DNA of 64,000 bases from Maritimibacter sp. DP1N21-5 (GCF_019218295.1 NZ_JAHUZF010000006.1:2053649-2117648), one strand, 5' to 3'; counted from the stretch's first letter, positions 19,609-29,157 are shown. The notes: a model not told the origin generated them from the letters alone. Numbers and translations: made by a program.

Positions 19609-20405
19609 GGCGTGCTGAAAGTCAGGTTGGCCCAGGCCGAATGCCACACCGGCCCAGCATCGGGGTCGTCGTTGCCGGTATCCTCCATGACCACGGCGTC
19701 GACCATGTATTCGGTCGAGGGAGCCATCGGGATAACCGCCAGCCCCGTCTCGTCGGTGCGATAGAAGCTCTGGGTGATCTCGCCCGACGGACCCCGGGCG
19801 AAAACCTCGACCTGCGCCTCCGCACGGGGTGCGCCATCATAGAGGACCTGCACTGGCATGCCGCCCGAAAGATCGTCTGTAAAGGGATTGAGCCCCGCGA
19901 CGATCTCGTGGTGAAGCCCCACGGCGAGGTCCGTTCCGGCACCATCCCCGACGGCGACGAGTGACTTGGCGTAGCGCGTGTAGGCCTCGCGAAAGGCAAG
20001 CTCGGGAAGACCGCGCTGCGCATGACGTTCAAGGACGTCGCCCAGATCCTTGTGCGCGACGAACCTCTCGAACAACTCCCGCTCGCGGTAGGTCAGGTCG
20101 TGGTTGGCGGTTTCGTGAATGACGATGGCGAGGCCTTCTTGGGGAGCCGGCATGTCGAGCGCAGGGATGTCCCCGATGCGCCCCTCGACAGGGGCGGTCC
20201 GATCCCCCATCCTCACCTCGAACCGCGCGAACTTGCCGGGGAAGTAGCTTTGCGCCGCTCCCCTGAAGTCCTGTCCGACGCGCAGGTCGGCGATGATCGC
20301 ATCCCCAGTGGCGACCGTATAGTCACGTGGGGCAATCCAGAACTCGTGCGCATGGGCGACGCGGGCCAAGCAGAGGCAAGTCAGCAGAATGGTCGCAAAA
20401 CGCAT
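19605..20405 (-). CDS. DUF4198 domain exported protein, putative metal-uptake component
   Basis: A 266-residue exported protein from ATG 20405, with signal peptide MRFATILLTCLCLARVAHA and a mature N-terminus HEFWIAPRDYTV. The His-Glu-Phe-Trp start after the signal is the hallmark of DUF4198 proteins, linked to nickel or cobalt uptake in other bacteria. The C-terminal half resembles an immunoglobulin-like (CNA-B/transthyretin) fold (GMPVQVLYDGAPRAEAQVEVF). It is divergent from a HupE/UreJ-like gene 37 bp away. A shared role in transition-metal handling is inferred from that pairing. Confidence 0.8.
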   Translation of the reverse strand: MRFATILLTCLCLARVAHAHEFWIAPRDYTVATGDAIIADLRVGQDFRGAAQSYFPGKFARFEVRMGDRTAPVEGRIGDIPALDMPAPQEGLAIVIHETANHDLTYRERELFERFVAHKDLGDVLERHAQRGLPELAFREAYTRYAKSLVAVGDGAGTDLAVGLHHEIVAGLNPFTDDLSGGMPVQVLYDGAPRAEAQVEVFARGPSGEITQSFYRTDETGLAVIPMAPSTEYMVDAVVMEDTGNDDPDAGPVWHSAWANLTFSTP

Positions 20406-20442
20406 GGTGTTTCCTGGCTGTTCGTCGTCTGGCAGCGTCGCT

Positions 20443-21636
20443 ATGGATCCGCGGAAGTCAACCGCCGTGCCGCCCACTTGCGCGAAAGTGACGGCGGCCT
20501 GGGTCCTGGTGCTCGCGGTCGTCGCCTGTCTTTGCGCAGCACAGGCACGGGCGCATGAGGTTCAGCCCGCCATCGCCGATGTCACCGTCTCCGAAGGCCG
20601 GGTCGATGTGACCGTCATCCTCAATGGCGAGGCGATTGCGGCGGGCATCGACCTGTCGTCGATCACCGACACCAACGATGCCCCCAACGCCGCTGACTAC
20701 GACGTCTTGCGCGCCCTTCCCCCCGCTGACTTCGCCGCGCGGTTTCGCGACGGCTGGGATGAGTTTGCCGCTGGGCTCGGGCTGCGCGCCGGGGAAGTGC
20801 CGCTCGACGCCGAGCTTTTGTCGGTCGAAACCGAACCCGGAGAGGCCGACAGCCTGCCCCGCCAGACCCGCGTCCTGTGGACCGCCGCGCTGCCAGTGGG
20901 GGATGCCCCCGGCGGCGGGGACGGGGTCAGTTTCGCCTGGGACGAACGCTATGGCCCCGTCATCCTGAGGCAGATCGTGGAACCCGAGCCGGAGAGCGAA
21001 GACCCCTATGCTGCTTTCCTCAATCCCGGTCAGCGGTCCGAGGAGATGCCGCGAACCGGGACCGCGAGGCTTGGCACCGGGGCGGCGATCCTGAACTATA
21101 TTTCTATCGGCTATACGCATATATTACCGAAGGGTCTCGATCATATACTCTTCGTGCTGGGGCTCTTTTTCTTTTCGCTGCAAATGCGCCCGCTGGTCAC
21201 GCAGATCACCGCCTTTACCGTCGCGCACACCCTGACGCTTGCCTTGGCGACGCTGGGGATCGTGCGCATACCCGCCTCTGTCGTCGAGCCGCTCATTGCC
21301 CTGTCCATCGCCTATATCGCCATCGAGAACATCGTCCGGCCGAGGTTGACCGGCGTCCGGATCGCCGTGGTCTTTGCCTTCGGCCTGCTCCACGGCGTGG
21401 GCTTTGCCTCTGTCCTGAGCGACATAGGCCTGTCGTCGGGCCGCTTCGTGATCAGCCTCATTTCCTTCAACGTGGGCGTGGAACTCGGACAACTGAGCGT
21501 CGTCCTCGCCGCCTATCTGGGTCTCGGCATCTGGTTCGGGTCGAAGGCATGGTATCGCTCGGCCATCGTCATACCCATGTCATCTGTCATCGGGATCATC
21601 GGGCTCTGGTGGACCATCGAAAGAGTGATTCTCTGA
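20443..21636 (+). CDS. HupE/UreJ-like membrane protein with N-terminal periplasmic domain
   Basis: A 397-residue protein. A leader helix near residues 18-36 (VTAAWVLVLAVVACLCAAQARA) is followed by a mature HEVQPAIADV and a periplasmic domain of about 180 residues. The C-terminal membrane domain has the HupE/UreJ motif HILPKGLDHILFVLGLFFF and LLHGVGFASVL. HupE/UreJ proteins are nickel/cobalt permeases; this long form with a periplasmic domain is common next to DUF4198 proteins. I chose ATG 20443 because the earlier in-frame start at 20389 overlaps the divergent gene. Substrate metal is not determined. Confidence 0.8.
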   Translation: MDPRKSTAVPPTCAKVTAAWVLVLAVVACLCAAQARAHEVQPAIADVTVSEGRVDVTVILNGEAIAAGIDLSSITDTNDAPNAADYDVLRALPPADFAARFRDGWDEFAAGLGLRAGEVPLDAELLSVETEPGEADSLPRQTRVLWTAALPVGDAPGGGDGVSFAWDERYGPVILRQIVEPEPESEDPYAAFLNPGQRSEEMPRTGTARLGTGAAILNYISIGYTHILPKGLDHILFVLGLFFFSLQMRPLVTQITAFTVAHTLTLALATLGIVRIPASVVEPLIALSIAYIAIENIVRPRLTGVRIAVVFAFGLLHGVGFASVLSDIGLSSGRFVISLISFNVGVELGQLSVVLAAYLGLGIWFGSKAWYRSAIVIPMSSVIGIIGLWWTIERVIL

Positions 21637-21660
21637 GGCGTTTTTCGCATCCGTGCGAGA

Positions 21661-21678
21661 GGTAAGGTTATCCTTACC
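21661..21678. promoter_or_regulatory. inverted repeat GGTAAGG/CCTTACC between hupE-like and luxR-like genes
   Basis: A perfect 7-bp inverted repeat with a 4-nt TTAT spacer lies 24 bp after the HupE-like stop. The 250-bp gap before the LuxR-type gene also contains ACCTATAG (21676-21683) and, about 110 bp later, its inverse CTATAGGT near 21795. The repeat lacks a T-tract, so a regulator site is as likely as a terminator. No other gene is visible in this gap. Confidence 0.35.
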
Positions 21679-21886
21679 TATAGCGCCCGCCCTCCTGTCC
21701 GGTTTGTTGCATTTTACAAACCCGTTCGCGGTCCGGGGTGAAATAACCACGCCAGCCCGCGACGGAATTCTCCAGAACGCAGTATTCCTATCCCTATAGG
21801 TAGGTGCCTCCCTGCCACCAAGACGTGTAAGGCAGTCTGTGAATTCGCGCTCACAAGCGGGCGAAATATTCGTGGGGGCAGGTTAG

Positions 21887-22498
21887 TTGAGAGTTCTGGT
21901 CGCAACCGAGCGGGCATTGGTCAGGGACAAGATCACCGAAGCCTGCGCCTCCGTCGAGCCCCTGTCCGCAGACTTCCTGACAGACCGCCGGAGCCTAGAA
22001 CATCACATGGCGAAGGACGGGGCCGCGGTCGATACGATCCTGATCGACGGCGATCTGCCCTCGGCTGCCGGTGCCGACACGTTGGCCGGCCTTGTCGAGA
22101 AACTGTCCCGGGTCCCCGTCGCGGTTCTCGTGTCTCCCGACATCGGGAGGGGATTTGCCCGCAAGCTCGCTCTGGCCGGAGCGGCAGGGATATTTCCCTC
22201 CGACATGACAGCGCATGCCCTCGGGTATTCCCTTCTTGCCATCACGCCGTCGAAGACCATCTGGATCGCGGAACTCGCCCCCCTTCCGCAGAGCGAAAGG
22301 AAGGACCGGCTATCCGAACGGGAATTCCAGGTGCTCGTGGGGATCTGCGAAGGCCTTCAGAACAAGGAAATCGCCCACGGCTTCGAGATTCAGGAAGTCA
22401 CGGTGAAGATGCACGTGCGGTCAATCATTCGCAAACTGGGGGCCCGCAATCGCACCCATGCGGCGATGATCGCGATCGACCGCGGCCTGATCGGTTAA
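21887..22498 (+). CDS. LuxR/NarL-type response regulator with degenerate receiver domain
   Basis: A 203-residue regulator with a TTG start at 21887 (MRVLVATERALVRDKITEAC). The N-terminal half has the length and pattern of a receiver domain, with a plausible phospho-acceptor aspartate in ILIDGDLPSA (Asp54). The usual acidic pair near residue 8 and the conserved lysine near residue 105 are missing (AAGIFPSD), so normal phosphorylation is doubtful. The C-terminal HTH (LSEREFQVLVGICEGLQNKEIA, then VTVKMHVRSIIRKLGARNRTHA) is a complete GerE/LuxR domain. It is orphan: no histidine kinase is adjacent. Targets are unknown. It converges on tamB with overlapping ends. Confidence 0.88.
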   Translation: MRVLVATERALVRDKITEACASVEPLSADFLTDRRSLEHHMAKDGAAVDTILIDGDLPSAAGADTLAGLVEKLSRVPVAVLVSPDIGRGFARKLALAGAAGIFPSDMTAHALGYSLLAITPSKTIWIAELAPLPQSERKDRLSEREFQVLVGICEGLQNKEIAHGFEIQEVTVKMHVRSIIRKLGARNRTHAAMIAIDRGLIG

Positions 22499-25400
22499 TA
22501 ATCTCTTTCGAAATATATCCCCAGCGTGGTGTTCCCGTCGGTCCCGACCGAGCCTCGCGCGGTCAGATTCGGCGTCAGATCAAGGTTGATGTTCACCTCG
22601 GCTGTGCCGTCCGCGCCGACTTCGACCCCGGTATAGACGTTCTCGGAGATATAGGTCCCGGCCCGCACCGCGAGCGCTCCGTCATCGTTGGTCCCGACGT
22701 CCAGATCGGACAGCGAGAAACCTTGACGCAGGTTCCCGATCACGCCCGCGCCCGAGCGCCCCGACAGCGTGGCGACGCCGTTGGCCAGGCGCAGCGCCTG
22801 CAATGGCGAAATGTCGGCGACGGAGCGACCGAAGATCAGCCGGGACAGGATCTCGTCCTCGGGCAGGTCAGGCGTCGAGGCGAAGGTCACATCGGGGCTG
22901 GTGGCAAAGCCTTCGAGGATGATCTGGATCGACACCTCGTCCACCGTCGTCTGGGCCACCACGCGGATGTAAGGATTGAAGTCGCCCTGCAGGGTCGCCG
23001 AGGCCTCGGTCAGGTCGAGCCGGTTCCCCAGAAGCTGGAGCCGGCCCCGGATGAGTGACAATGCTCCTTGTGGCACGACATTCTGCGTCGTGCCACCGAT
23101 CCGGAGCTGGCCACCGAGTTCGGCATCGAGCCCGCGGCCCCTGATGAACACCTGATTGGGCGCGTTGAGCGTGATGTCGAGGTTGTAGGACGCCCCGCCT
23201 CCACTGCCCGACGCGGTGTCGAGCTTGTTCGCCCGCGCCCGCGTCGCCCGCACGGCGGCGGGTTCGTTCACATGGCGCAGGCCCTCGAGGTCTCCGGCCA
23301 CGCCGAAGCCCGAGGAGGGAATTCGGATTTCCACGGTGCCGGCACTGATCGTGCCTGCGATTGTCGCCCCGCCGGTGAGCGGCCCGGAGACGGTCAGTTG
23401 CCCCGAAATCGCGGTGTCGTAAAGCGCAGGGTCGGTCAGACCCACGTTCTGAAGTCGCACGACCAGATCGCCCGAATAACCGTTCGACAAAGACACCGGC
23501 CCCGCGACTTCGATCCGGCCGCCGGAGGACACGGCGGCCGCCGCTTCGACCCTTGCGCTGCCGTTGCCGAGGGTGACGTTCACCGCGAGGCCCTGGAGCG
23601 CAACCCGGAGGTTGGGCAGCGCCACGTTCGACGCGGGCACGTTCACCGACCCCGACAGCGAGGTCAGCGCAAGCGGGCCGTTCAGCCCCAGTTCGAAGCG
23701 CGCCATCCCGTCGATGGTATTGGGCGAGATGAAACTATTGGCCAAAGCGAGCGGTGCGGTGCCGTCGATCGACAGGTTCGCGGTCGACACATCCGAGGCG
23801 ACGGTTCCGTTTACGGCCACGGTCATCCCGCCGGGTCCGGTGCCCGAAATGTCCACGCTGTAGTTGTCGGCACTCAGAACCGCCTCGCCGCTGGCGCTGA
23901 AGGCGCCGGGAAGTCCCGGGACGAGGATCCCCACGTTGTTCAGTCGCGCGTCGAAATCCACCGTCGACGTGCCACCAGCGGAATTGCCCGTCGCGTTCAC
24001 GCTAAGTTCGGGGGTGGTCGCGACCAGCCGGTTCACGATGATCGTTCCGTCCGCGTCGCGCGCGATATCGAAATCGACCGACGAGGCCCCACCGATGAGT
24101 CGGTCCACCTCACCCATTCCAAGGCCAAGGTTCGCGCCCTTGGCGGATCCGGTCACCGCGACGGCCTGTGTCCTGAGGTCGCCCGAGGCATTCGCGACAA
24201 AGTCGAGACCGCCCGAGAGGTCTTGACCCGCCAACCCTGAATAGGGCGCGAGGTTCGTGAGCGCCGCGACCACATCCGCGGTCACCGGACCGATCCCGTC
24301 GCGGGTGTTCTCCGCCGTCGCCTGTATCGTCGCATCGAGGCCCCCGGGACCGGTCGCGGTGGCATCGACGGCCCAGGTCCGGCCGGTCTGCACCGCGCTG
24401 CCCACCAGAAGGACCTGCCCGGTCAGCCTCGGATCGACCCGGCTGGCGTCCGGCAGGTCGATACGGGCCTCGACGCGGCTCCCGTCGCTGCGAAGTTCGC
24501 CCGAAACGTCGGCCCCTACGCCCGGCGCAGCGAGGGTGAAGCGGCTGATCCTTGTGCGCTCCTGATCCCGGTCCACCGCTATGGCCAGCGTCGACCTGCC
24601 ATTGAGCAGCCCGTCAAGAATTTCGATTCCGAGGTCGAGGTCCCGCGTTTCGCCTTCGATGATCAGATCGAAGGGCCCCCCGGGCACGGCGACATTGCCT
24701 GCGATCCCAAGGTCGGCCGCGCCGGCAAGCTCGAGGTTTGCGAGCGGTGCGAACCGGGCAAGGTCGCCCGCCTGCAACCGCAGATCGAGGTCCGCCAGCA
24801 GGTCCAGCTTCTCGACATCCGTATCGAGTGTCACGTCGCCCGTCAGACCGTAGTCCGGCCCCGCGATGGCCACATCGGTGAAGCGGAAGGGCGAATTGTC
24901 GCCCTTCGCGATCCGGAAGCTCCCGTTGATCGCACCACCGATCACCTCGGTCAGCACCTCGTCGGCAAGCGCGATGCCGCCCGCCGAAACCGACACGTTG
25001 CCGTTCACGCTGGGACGCGCCTCGCCGCCGCCGGGCGACAACCGACCGGCTCCCGCGACCGACAGGGACTCGAGTTGGTTCCCGTCGCGCTCGAAGCCCG
25101 ACACCTCGGCCGAACCGGTCCAGCGTTCGCCACGCAGCACGTCATAGTCGAACCTCACACGGGCGGCGTCGACATAGGTCTCGGCGCCGGACAGGGGCAG
25201 AAGGACCGGGCTGCCGTCCGCCTTGACAAGATCGCCGACAAGGTTCGCGCGTTCCGGCCAACCGCGCGCGTTCACCGCGACGTTGCCCGAAAGCTCCAGA
25301 ACCTCGGTCTTGACGAATAGATCCCGGATGCGGGTCGTGCCATTCGGGAAACGTGCGCCTTCGGCATGGAGAACCGAGGACTCCCCGAAGAAGTCGCGAT

Positions 25401-26271
25401 ACTGCTCGTCGAATAGCGGCCGCAGGTCGCCCGAAAGGTCGGCCGCAAAGCCAGTGCGCCGTCGGGTTTCGCCGCCCTGCTGTTCCTCGATCTGTTCGAT
25501 GCTGACCTGCCCCGCGACCCGCTGCTGGCCCTCCGTCGCCAGGATGATGTTGGCGGTGAAATCGGACAGCGGATCGTTGCCTTCGACGGTCAGGTCGATA
25601 TCGGGCTCACCGGGGAGGCCGATCAGGGTGGCGGCGATGCCGCCGGGCCCTTCGTGAAGCGCGAGATCGAGCGCGAGCACGCGGGTTTCGTTGGAATAGC
25701 TCACATCGAGCGCAAGCTCGCCTTCACTTCCATCCGTTCGGGTAACGCCGATCTGCGCCTCGCCCGCACCGTTCGCGAGGTTGCCGGACCCTTCGAGCGT
25801 GAATTCGACCTCTTCGCCCAGGATCGGCTCACCCAGAATGACCCGTTCCGCCGCGATACGCCCGATGTCGATGGAGACCGGAAGATCCGGCAGCGTGAAG
25901 TCCGAGGCCTCAGCAGAAGGACCACTGTCGGTCTGCGGCAGGCGGCTGACGTCAATCTCCGTCGCGGCGAGTTCTCGCACCTCGAACCGACCGGCGAGCA
26001 CCGCCGCGCGGTTCCAGTTCAGCGTGACCCCCGCCAGACGCAGCCAGACGCCATCCTCGTCGGCAAATGTCATCTCGGCCATGGTCGCTTCCCGCGACAG
26101 CGCGCCGGAAAACCCCGTAACGGTGACCTGTGTCCCCGCACTCGACAGCGTGTCCTGCAGGAAACGCTCGATGCGCGACTTGTCCTCGGCTTCCTGCGTG
26201 GTTTCTTCCTGAGCCAGAGCGGTCAGGGGCAGAACGGTGAGCAGGGCGAGAAGGGAGAGGAACCGGCGCAT
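22495..26271 (-). CDS. tamB: translocation and assembly module subunit TamB
   Basis: A 1258-residue AsmA-like inner-membrane protein with an N-terminal leader (MRRFLSLLALLTVLPLTALA). A long repetitive beta-rich body forms the periplasm-spanning lipid groove, and the C-terminal DUF490/TamB domain contains QVFIRGRGLDAELGGQLRIGG and ends in LGIYFERDY. With TamA it supports outer-membrane assembly and probably anterograde phospholipid transport. Its ATG at 26271 overlaps the tamA stop by 1 bp (TGATG), so the pair is translationally coupled. Its 3' end overlaps the convergent luxR-type gene by 4 bp. Confidence 0.93.
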   Translation of the reverse strand: MRRFLSLLALLTVLPLTALAQEETTQEAEDKSRIERFLQDTLSSAGTQVTVTGFSGALSREATMAEMTFADEDGVWLRLAGVTLNWNRAAVLAGRFEVRELAATEIDVSRLPQTDSGPSAEASDFTLPDLPVSIDIGRIAAERVILGEPILGEEVEFTLEGSGNLANGAGEAQIGVTRTDGSEGELALDVSYSNETRVLALDLALHEGPGGIAATLIGLPGEPDIDLTVEGNDPLSDFTANIILATEGQQRVAGQVSIEQIEEQQGGETRRRTGFAADLSGDLRPLFDEQYRDFFGESSVLHAEGARFPNGTTRIRDLFVKTEVLELSGNVAVNARGWPERANLVGDLVKADGSPVLLPLSGAETYVDAARVRFDYDVLRGERWTGSAEVSGFERDGNQLESLSVAGAGRLSPGGGEARPSVNGNVSVSAGGIALADEVLTEVIGGAINGSFRIAKGDNSPFRFTDVAIAGPDYGLTGDVTLDTDVEKLDLLADLDLRLQAGDLARFAPLANLELAGAADLGIAGNVAVPGGPFDLIIEGETRDLDLGIEILDGLLNGRSTLAIAVDRDQERTRISRFTLAAPGVGADVSGELRSDGSRVEARIDLPDASRVDPRLTGQVLLVGSAVQTGRTWAVDATATGPGGLDATIQATAENTRDGIGPVTADVVAALTNLAPYSGLAGQDLSGGLDFVANASGDLRTQAVAVTGSAKGANLGLGMGEVDRLIGGASSVDFDIARDADGTIIVNRLVATTPELSVNATGNSAGGTSTVDFDARLNNVGILVPGLPGAFSASGEAVLSADNYSVDISGTGPGGMTVAVNGTVASDVSTANLSIDGTAPLALANSFISPNTIDGMARFELGLNGPLALTSLSGSVNVPASNVALPNLRVALQGLAVNVTLGNGSARVEAAAAVSSGGRIEVAGPVSLSNGYSGDLVVRLQNVGLTDPALYDTAISGQLTVSGPLTGGATIAGTISAGTVEIRIPSSGFGVAGDLEGLRHVNEPAAVRATRARANKLDTASGSGGGASYNLDITLNAPNQVFIRGRGLDAELGGQLRIGGTTQNVVPQGALSLIRGRLQLLGNRLDLTEASATLQGDFNPYIRVVAQTTVDEVSIQIILEGFATSPDVTFASTPDLPEDEILSRLIFGRSVADISPLQALRLANGVATLSGRSGAGVIGNLRQGFSLSDLDVGTNDDGALAVRAGTYISENVYTGVEVGADGTAEVNINLDLTPNLTARGSVGTDGNTTLGIYFERDY

Positions 26272-28088
26272 CAGAAGCTTTGCCCGATGCCGACATAAAT
26301 CTGGATCTTGCGGAAAAACGACGTGGCGGGCGGCCCGTTGGTCACAGGAATGCCAACGTCGAGCCGTATGGGCCCAAGCCCGGTATCATAGCGCACGCCG
26401 ATTCCGGCCCCCGAGTGCCACGCGTTGTTCGCATCGAAAAAGCTCGTCGCGCCAAGGTAGCCGACATCGAAGAACCCCACGACGCCGATCTTGTCGGTAA
26501 CACCGTAGCGCGCTTCGAACTGTCCGCCGACGAACGCCTGCCCGCCAATCCGCTGGCCGCCGCCCGCCGGGAACGAAAGCGACTGGTAGGGCTGGCCACG
26601 CACGGTGCCGCCGCCGCCGGAATAGAACAGGTATTCCGGATGCGTGTTGGCCGGGCTCGGCCCGATCACCGTGCCGGCCACAGCCCGCGCCGCGAGGACG
26701 AAATTGTCGTCTTCGACGAACCCCCGGTAGATACGCGCGTCAACCGTCGCCCAGCCGCCGGGGCCGTTGGTGAAGTCGAAGAACGGCTCCACTTCCCCCG
26801 CGAGATAGAAACCCCGCTTGGCGTCGAGCGGATCGTCGCGCCGGTCCCAGGTGAGTGTCGCGGGCAACCGGACGATCGAGAAGTTGCGCGTGCCCTGACT
26901 GTCGGTCACGCGGCTGAACATGTAGCCTGCGCCGATGGTGCCGGTGAGCGTGTCGGAGAAATACCGCGTCACACCGGCCTCGCCTGCCGCCTGCCAGGCC
27001 GTGAAGGTCGGCTCGCGCAGCATGTCGGCCGTTGCAAGGATATAGGCGTCGTTGTCGGTCCCGAAGGCCGCCGGCACATCGAGCCGCGCGGCGAGTTCGA
27101 CGTCCAGATTGCCAAGCCCCGGCGTGATCCCCGAGAGCGAGGCATCGAAGCGGAAGCGTTCTGCCCCACCAAGCAGGTTGCGGTGCATCCAGTAGCCCGA
27201 GACCCCGACGCCTTCGAGCGAGGAGACCTCGGCACCGAAGCCGTAGCGGCGCGGCGCCATGTCGTCGAGGGACAGGAGGATCGGCATCGTATCGCCGGGA
27301 CCGAGCGGCCCTTCCTCCATCGCAACGGACGCGAAAGCCCCGGTGCGGCGCAGCCGCTCCGCCGCGCGCTCCAGTTCGGAGGGCGAAAAGACCTCGCCCG
27401 TCGGCAACCCCGCGATGCGCTGGATCCGATCCGATCGCACGTAGCTGGGCGTCACCTGCCGAAGCTGACCGAAGCGCACGAGGGGGCCGGGGTCGATCCA
27501 GATCCGCGCGCGCAGACGGGCGGTCGCATGGTTCGCCGCGAGGTCCTGATCCGACACTTCGGCCTTGGCCCGGCCAGCCTCACGCCAGTCGTCGACCGCC
27601 TGTTGCGCCGCATCGCGGATCACGCTCGCCCGCGCGACCTCGCCCGCCGCGTATCCGTCGGCTTGAACCGATCCGCGCGGCAGGGGTTGCACGATGGCTT
27701 CGGAGAAGAAGAACTGACGTCCCGGGTTCACCGACACGTCGATGCGCCGGACCTGACGCGGCAGGTCATAGGTCGCAAGCGTGGCCGCCTCGACCCCGTC
27801 CACGCGCACATTGATCACACCACCGTAGTAGCCTTCGGCATAAAGCGTGTTGAGGAGACGCTCGTATTCGGCCAGCGAGGTCGCGACCAGATCGCGCGCA
27901 TCGGTCCGCTCTTCCGCCTCGGAGGCCAGAAGGAGCGAGGCGCCGCGCAGCGTTTCCTCGAGGTCCTCGTCGCCGCCGGCGACGGTGAAATTCAATTGAT
28001 CCAATGCCTTGGCCGGAACCGGGCCGAGGGCGAGAACTGCGGCCAGAAAGGCTGGCCGCAAACCGTTGAACTGAAATATGAGCCCCAT
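26271..28088 (-). CDS. tamA: outer-membrane assembly protein TamA (BamA/Omp85 family)
   Basis: A 605-residue Omp85 protein with a signal sequence (about residues 10-29, ending PAKALDQLNF). POTRA-like domains span about residues 30-270 (for example GYYGGVINVRVDGVEAATL). The C-terminal 16-strand barrel domain includes FRFDASLSGI and ends in VGIGQSF with a terminal phenylalanine for Bam recognition. The barrel motif GGGGTVRGQPYQSLSF is the conserved loop-6 (V/I)RG(F/Y) region. It partners with TamB encoded immediately downstream. Confidence 0.93.
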   Translation of the reverse strand: MGLIFQFNGLRPAFLAAVLALGPVPAKALDQLNFTVAGGDEDLEETLRGASLLLASEAEERTDARDLVATSLAEYERLLNTLYAEGYYGGVINVRVDGVEAATLATYDLPRQVRRIDVSVNPGRQFFFSEAIVQPLPRGSVQADGYAAGEVARASVIRDAAQQAVDDWREAGRAKAEVSDQDLAANHATARLRARIWIDPGPLVRFGQLRQVTPSYVRSDRIQRIAGLPTGEVFSPSELERAAERLRRTGAFASVAMEEGPLGPGDTMPILLSLDDMAPRRYGFGAEVSSLEGVGVSGYWMHRNLLGGAERFRFDASLSGITPGLGNLDVELAARLDVPAAFGTDNDAYILATADMLREPTFTAWQAAGEAGVTRYFSDTLTGTIGAGYMFSRVTDSQGTRNFSIVRLPATLTWDRRDDPLDAKRGFYLAGEVEPFFDFTNGPGGWATVDARIYRGFVEDDNFVLAARAVAGTVIGPSPANTHPEYLFYSGGGGTVRGQPYQSLSFPAGGGQRIGGQAFVGGQFEARYGVTDKIGVVGFFDVGYLGATSFFDANNAWHSGAGIGVRYDTGLGPIRLDVGIPVTNGPPATSFFRKIQIYVGIGQSF

Positions 28089-28212
28089 CTAGGCGCGGAT
28101 CCCCAGGTTCGCGTTGCTCGAATTGCCACCAAGGGTAGCGGCATGCGGACGCAGGTGCCACCGCATTCTGACAACGCGTCTCATTTGTGAACGGTTCCGC
28201 CGACGAGGGCTC

Positions 28213-28290
28213 TCGCCCCGCGCTGCGCGCGGGGCGACCGGTGTGGGGGGCGCTGCCCCCCACACCCCCCGGGATATTTATGGACCAGAG
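28213..28290. repeat. GC-rich double-hairpin intergenic repeat (copy 1)
   Basis: Two perfect 11-bp stem-loops stand in tandem between tamA and nadC: TCGCCCCGCGC/GCGCGGGGCGA (28213-28237, loop TGC) and GTGTGGGGGGC/GCCCCCCACAC (28241-28265, loop GCT). They are followed by a C-run and GGGATATTTATGGACCAGAG. The module shares its layout (G-run hairpin, C-run, ATATTT) with the element at 41763-41800 in opposite orientation. It looks like a dispersed intergenic repeat of the Rhodobacteraceae type and may also act as a bidirectional terminator. The remainder of the 220-bp gap holds the tamA upstream region. Confidence 0.6.
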
Positions 28291-28308
28291 AAGTGGACGG
28301 GGGTCGGC

Positions 28309-29157
28309 CTAGAAATCCAGCCCTAGGTCGAGCGTCTTGGCCGAGTGGGTGAGAGCGCCGGACGAGATGTAATCGACGCCAGTGGCGGCAACCTCGGCGA
28401 CGCGACCCAGCTTCATGTTGCCGGAGGCTTCGAGGACAACCTTGCCAGCGGTCAGCTCCACGGCTTTGGCGAGCATGGGCGTGTCCATGTTGTCCAACAG
28501 GACGTTATCGGCGCCGCCGACGTCCAGCACGATGGCCAGTTGTTCGAGGGTGTCGACCTCGATCTCGACCTTCATCATATGCGACGCAACGGCCTGCGCG
28601 GCTTCCAGCACCGCCTTCACGCCGCCCGCCGCTGCGATGTGGTTGTCCTTGATCAGGATGGCGTCCGACAGCGAATAGCGGTGGTTGAAGCCGCCGCCGT
28701 GGAGGACCGCTTGTTTCTCGACCAGCCGCAGACCCGGCGTGGTCTTGCGCGTGCAGGTGATGCGCGTCGCGGTGCCCTTGGTTTCGGCCACGAAAGCGGC
28801 TGTCAGCGTGGCGATGCCCGAGAGTCGCCCCGCGAAATTGAGCGCGACCCGTTCACCCGAGAGGATCGAGGCCGCCCGCCCCCGGATGCGCATGAGCGTC
28901 GTGCCGGGAAGGACCGGGGTGCCATCAGGCACCAGCGTCTCGATCTCGAGCGCCGGGTCGACGAGGCGAAAGGCGATCTCGGCCACCTGCATGCCCGACA
29001 CCACCCCGGGCTCGCGGGCGTTGATCGCCGCGTCATAGGTTGTGGCCGGCGGGATCACCGCGCGGGTCGTGACGTCGCCATAGGTCCCCAGATCCTCCAT
29101 GAGCGCGGCGCGGATCATGGGTTCTAAAATGAGGTCGGGGAGCGTGGAAAAACTCAT
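28309..29157 (-). CDS. nadC: nicotinate-nucleotide pyrophosphorylase (carboxylating)
   Basis: Quinolinate phosphoribosyltransferase, the third step of de novo NAD synthesis, giving nicotinate mononucleotide from quinolinate and PRPP. 282 residues, normal length. Conserved blocks include EDLGTYGDVTTRAVIP, the substrate-binding CTRKTTPGLRLVEKQAV and GGGFNHRYSLSDAILIKDNH. The start ATG at 29157 overlaps the nadB stop by 4 bp. It is last in nadA-nadB-nadC. Confidence 0.97.
   Translation of the reverse strand: MSFSTLPDLILEPMIRAALMEDLGTYGDVTTRAVIPPATTYDAAINAREPGVVSGMQVAEIAFRLVDPALEIETLVPDGTPVLPGTTLMRIRGRAASILSGERVALNFAGRLSGIATLTAAFVAETKGTATRITCTRKTTPGLRLVEKQAVLHGGGFNHRYSLSDAILIKDNHIAAAGGVKAVLEAAQAVASHMMKVEIEVDTLEQLAIVLDVGGADNVLLDNMDTPMLAKAVELTAGKVVLEASGNMKLGRVAEVAATGVDYISSGALTHSAKTLDLGLDF

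Noticed and set aside
26280..28190. Plus-strand open frame of 636 codons opposite tamA
   Set aside because: Antisense to a full-length TamA with POTRA and barrel motifs; the translated product has no fold signals and typical shadow composition.
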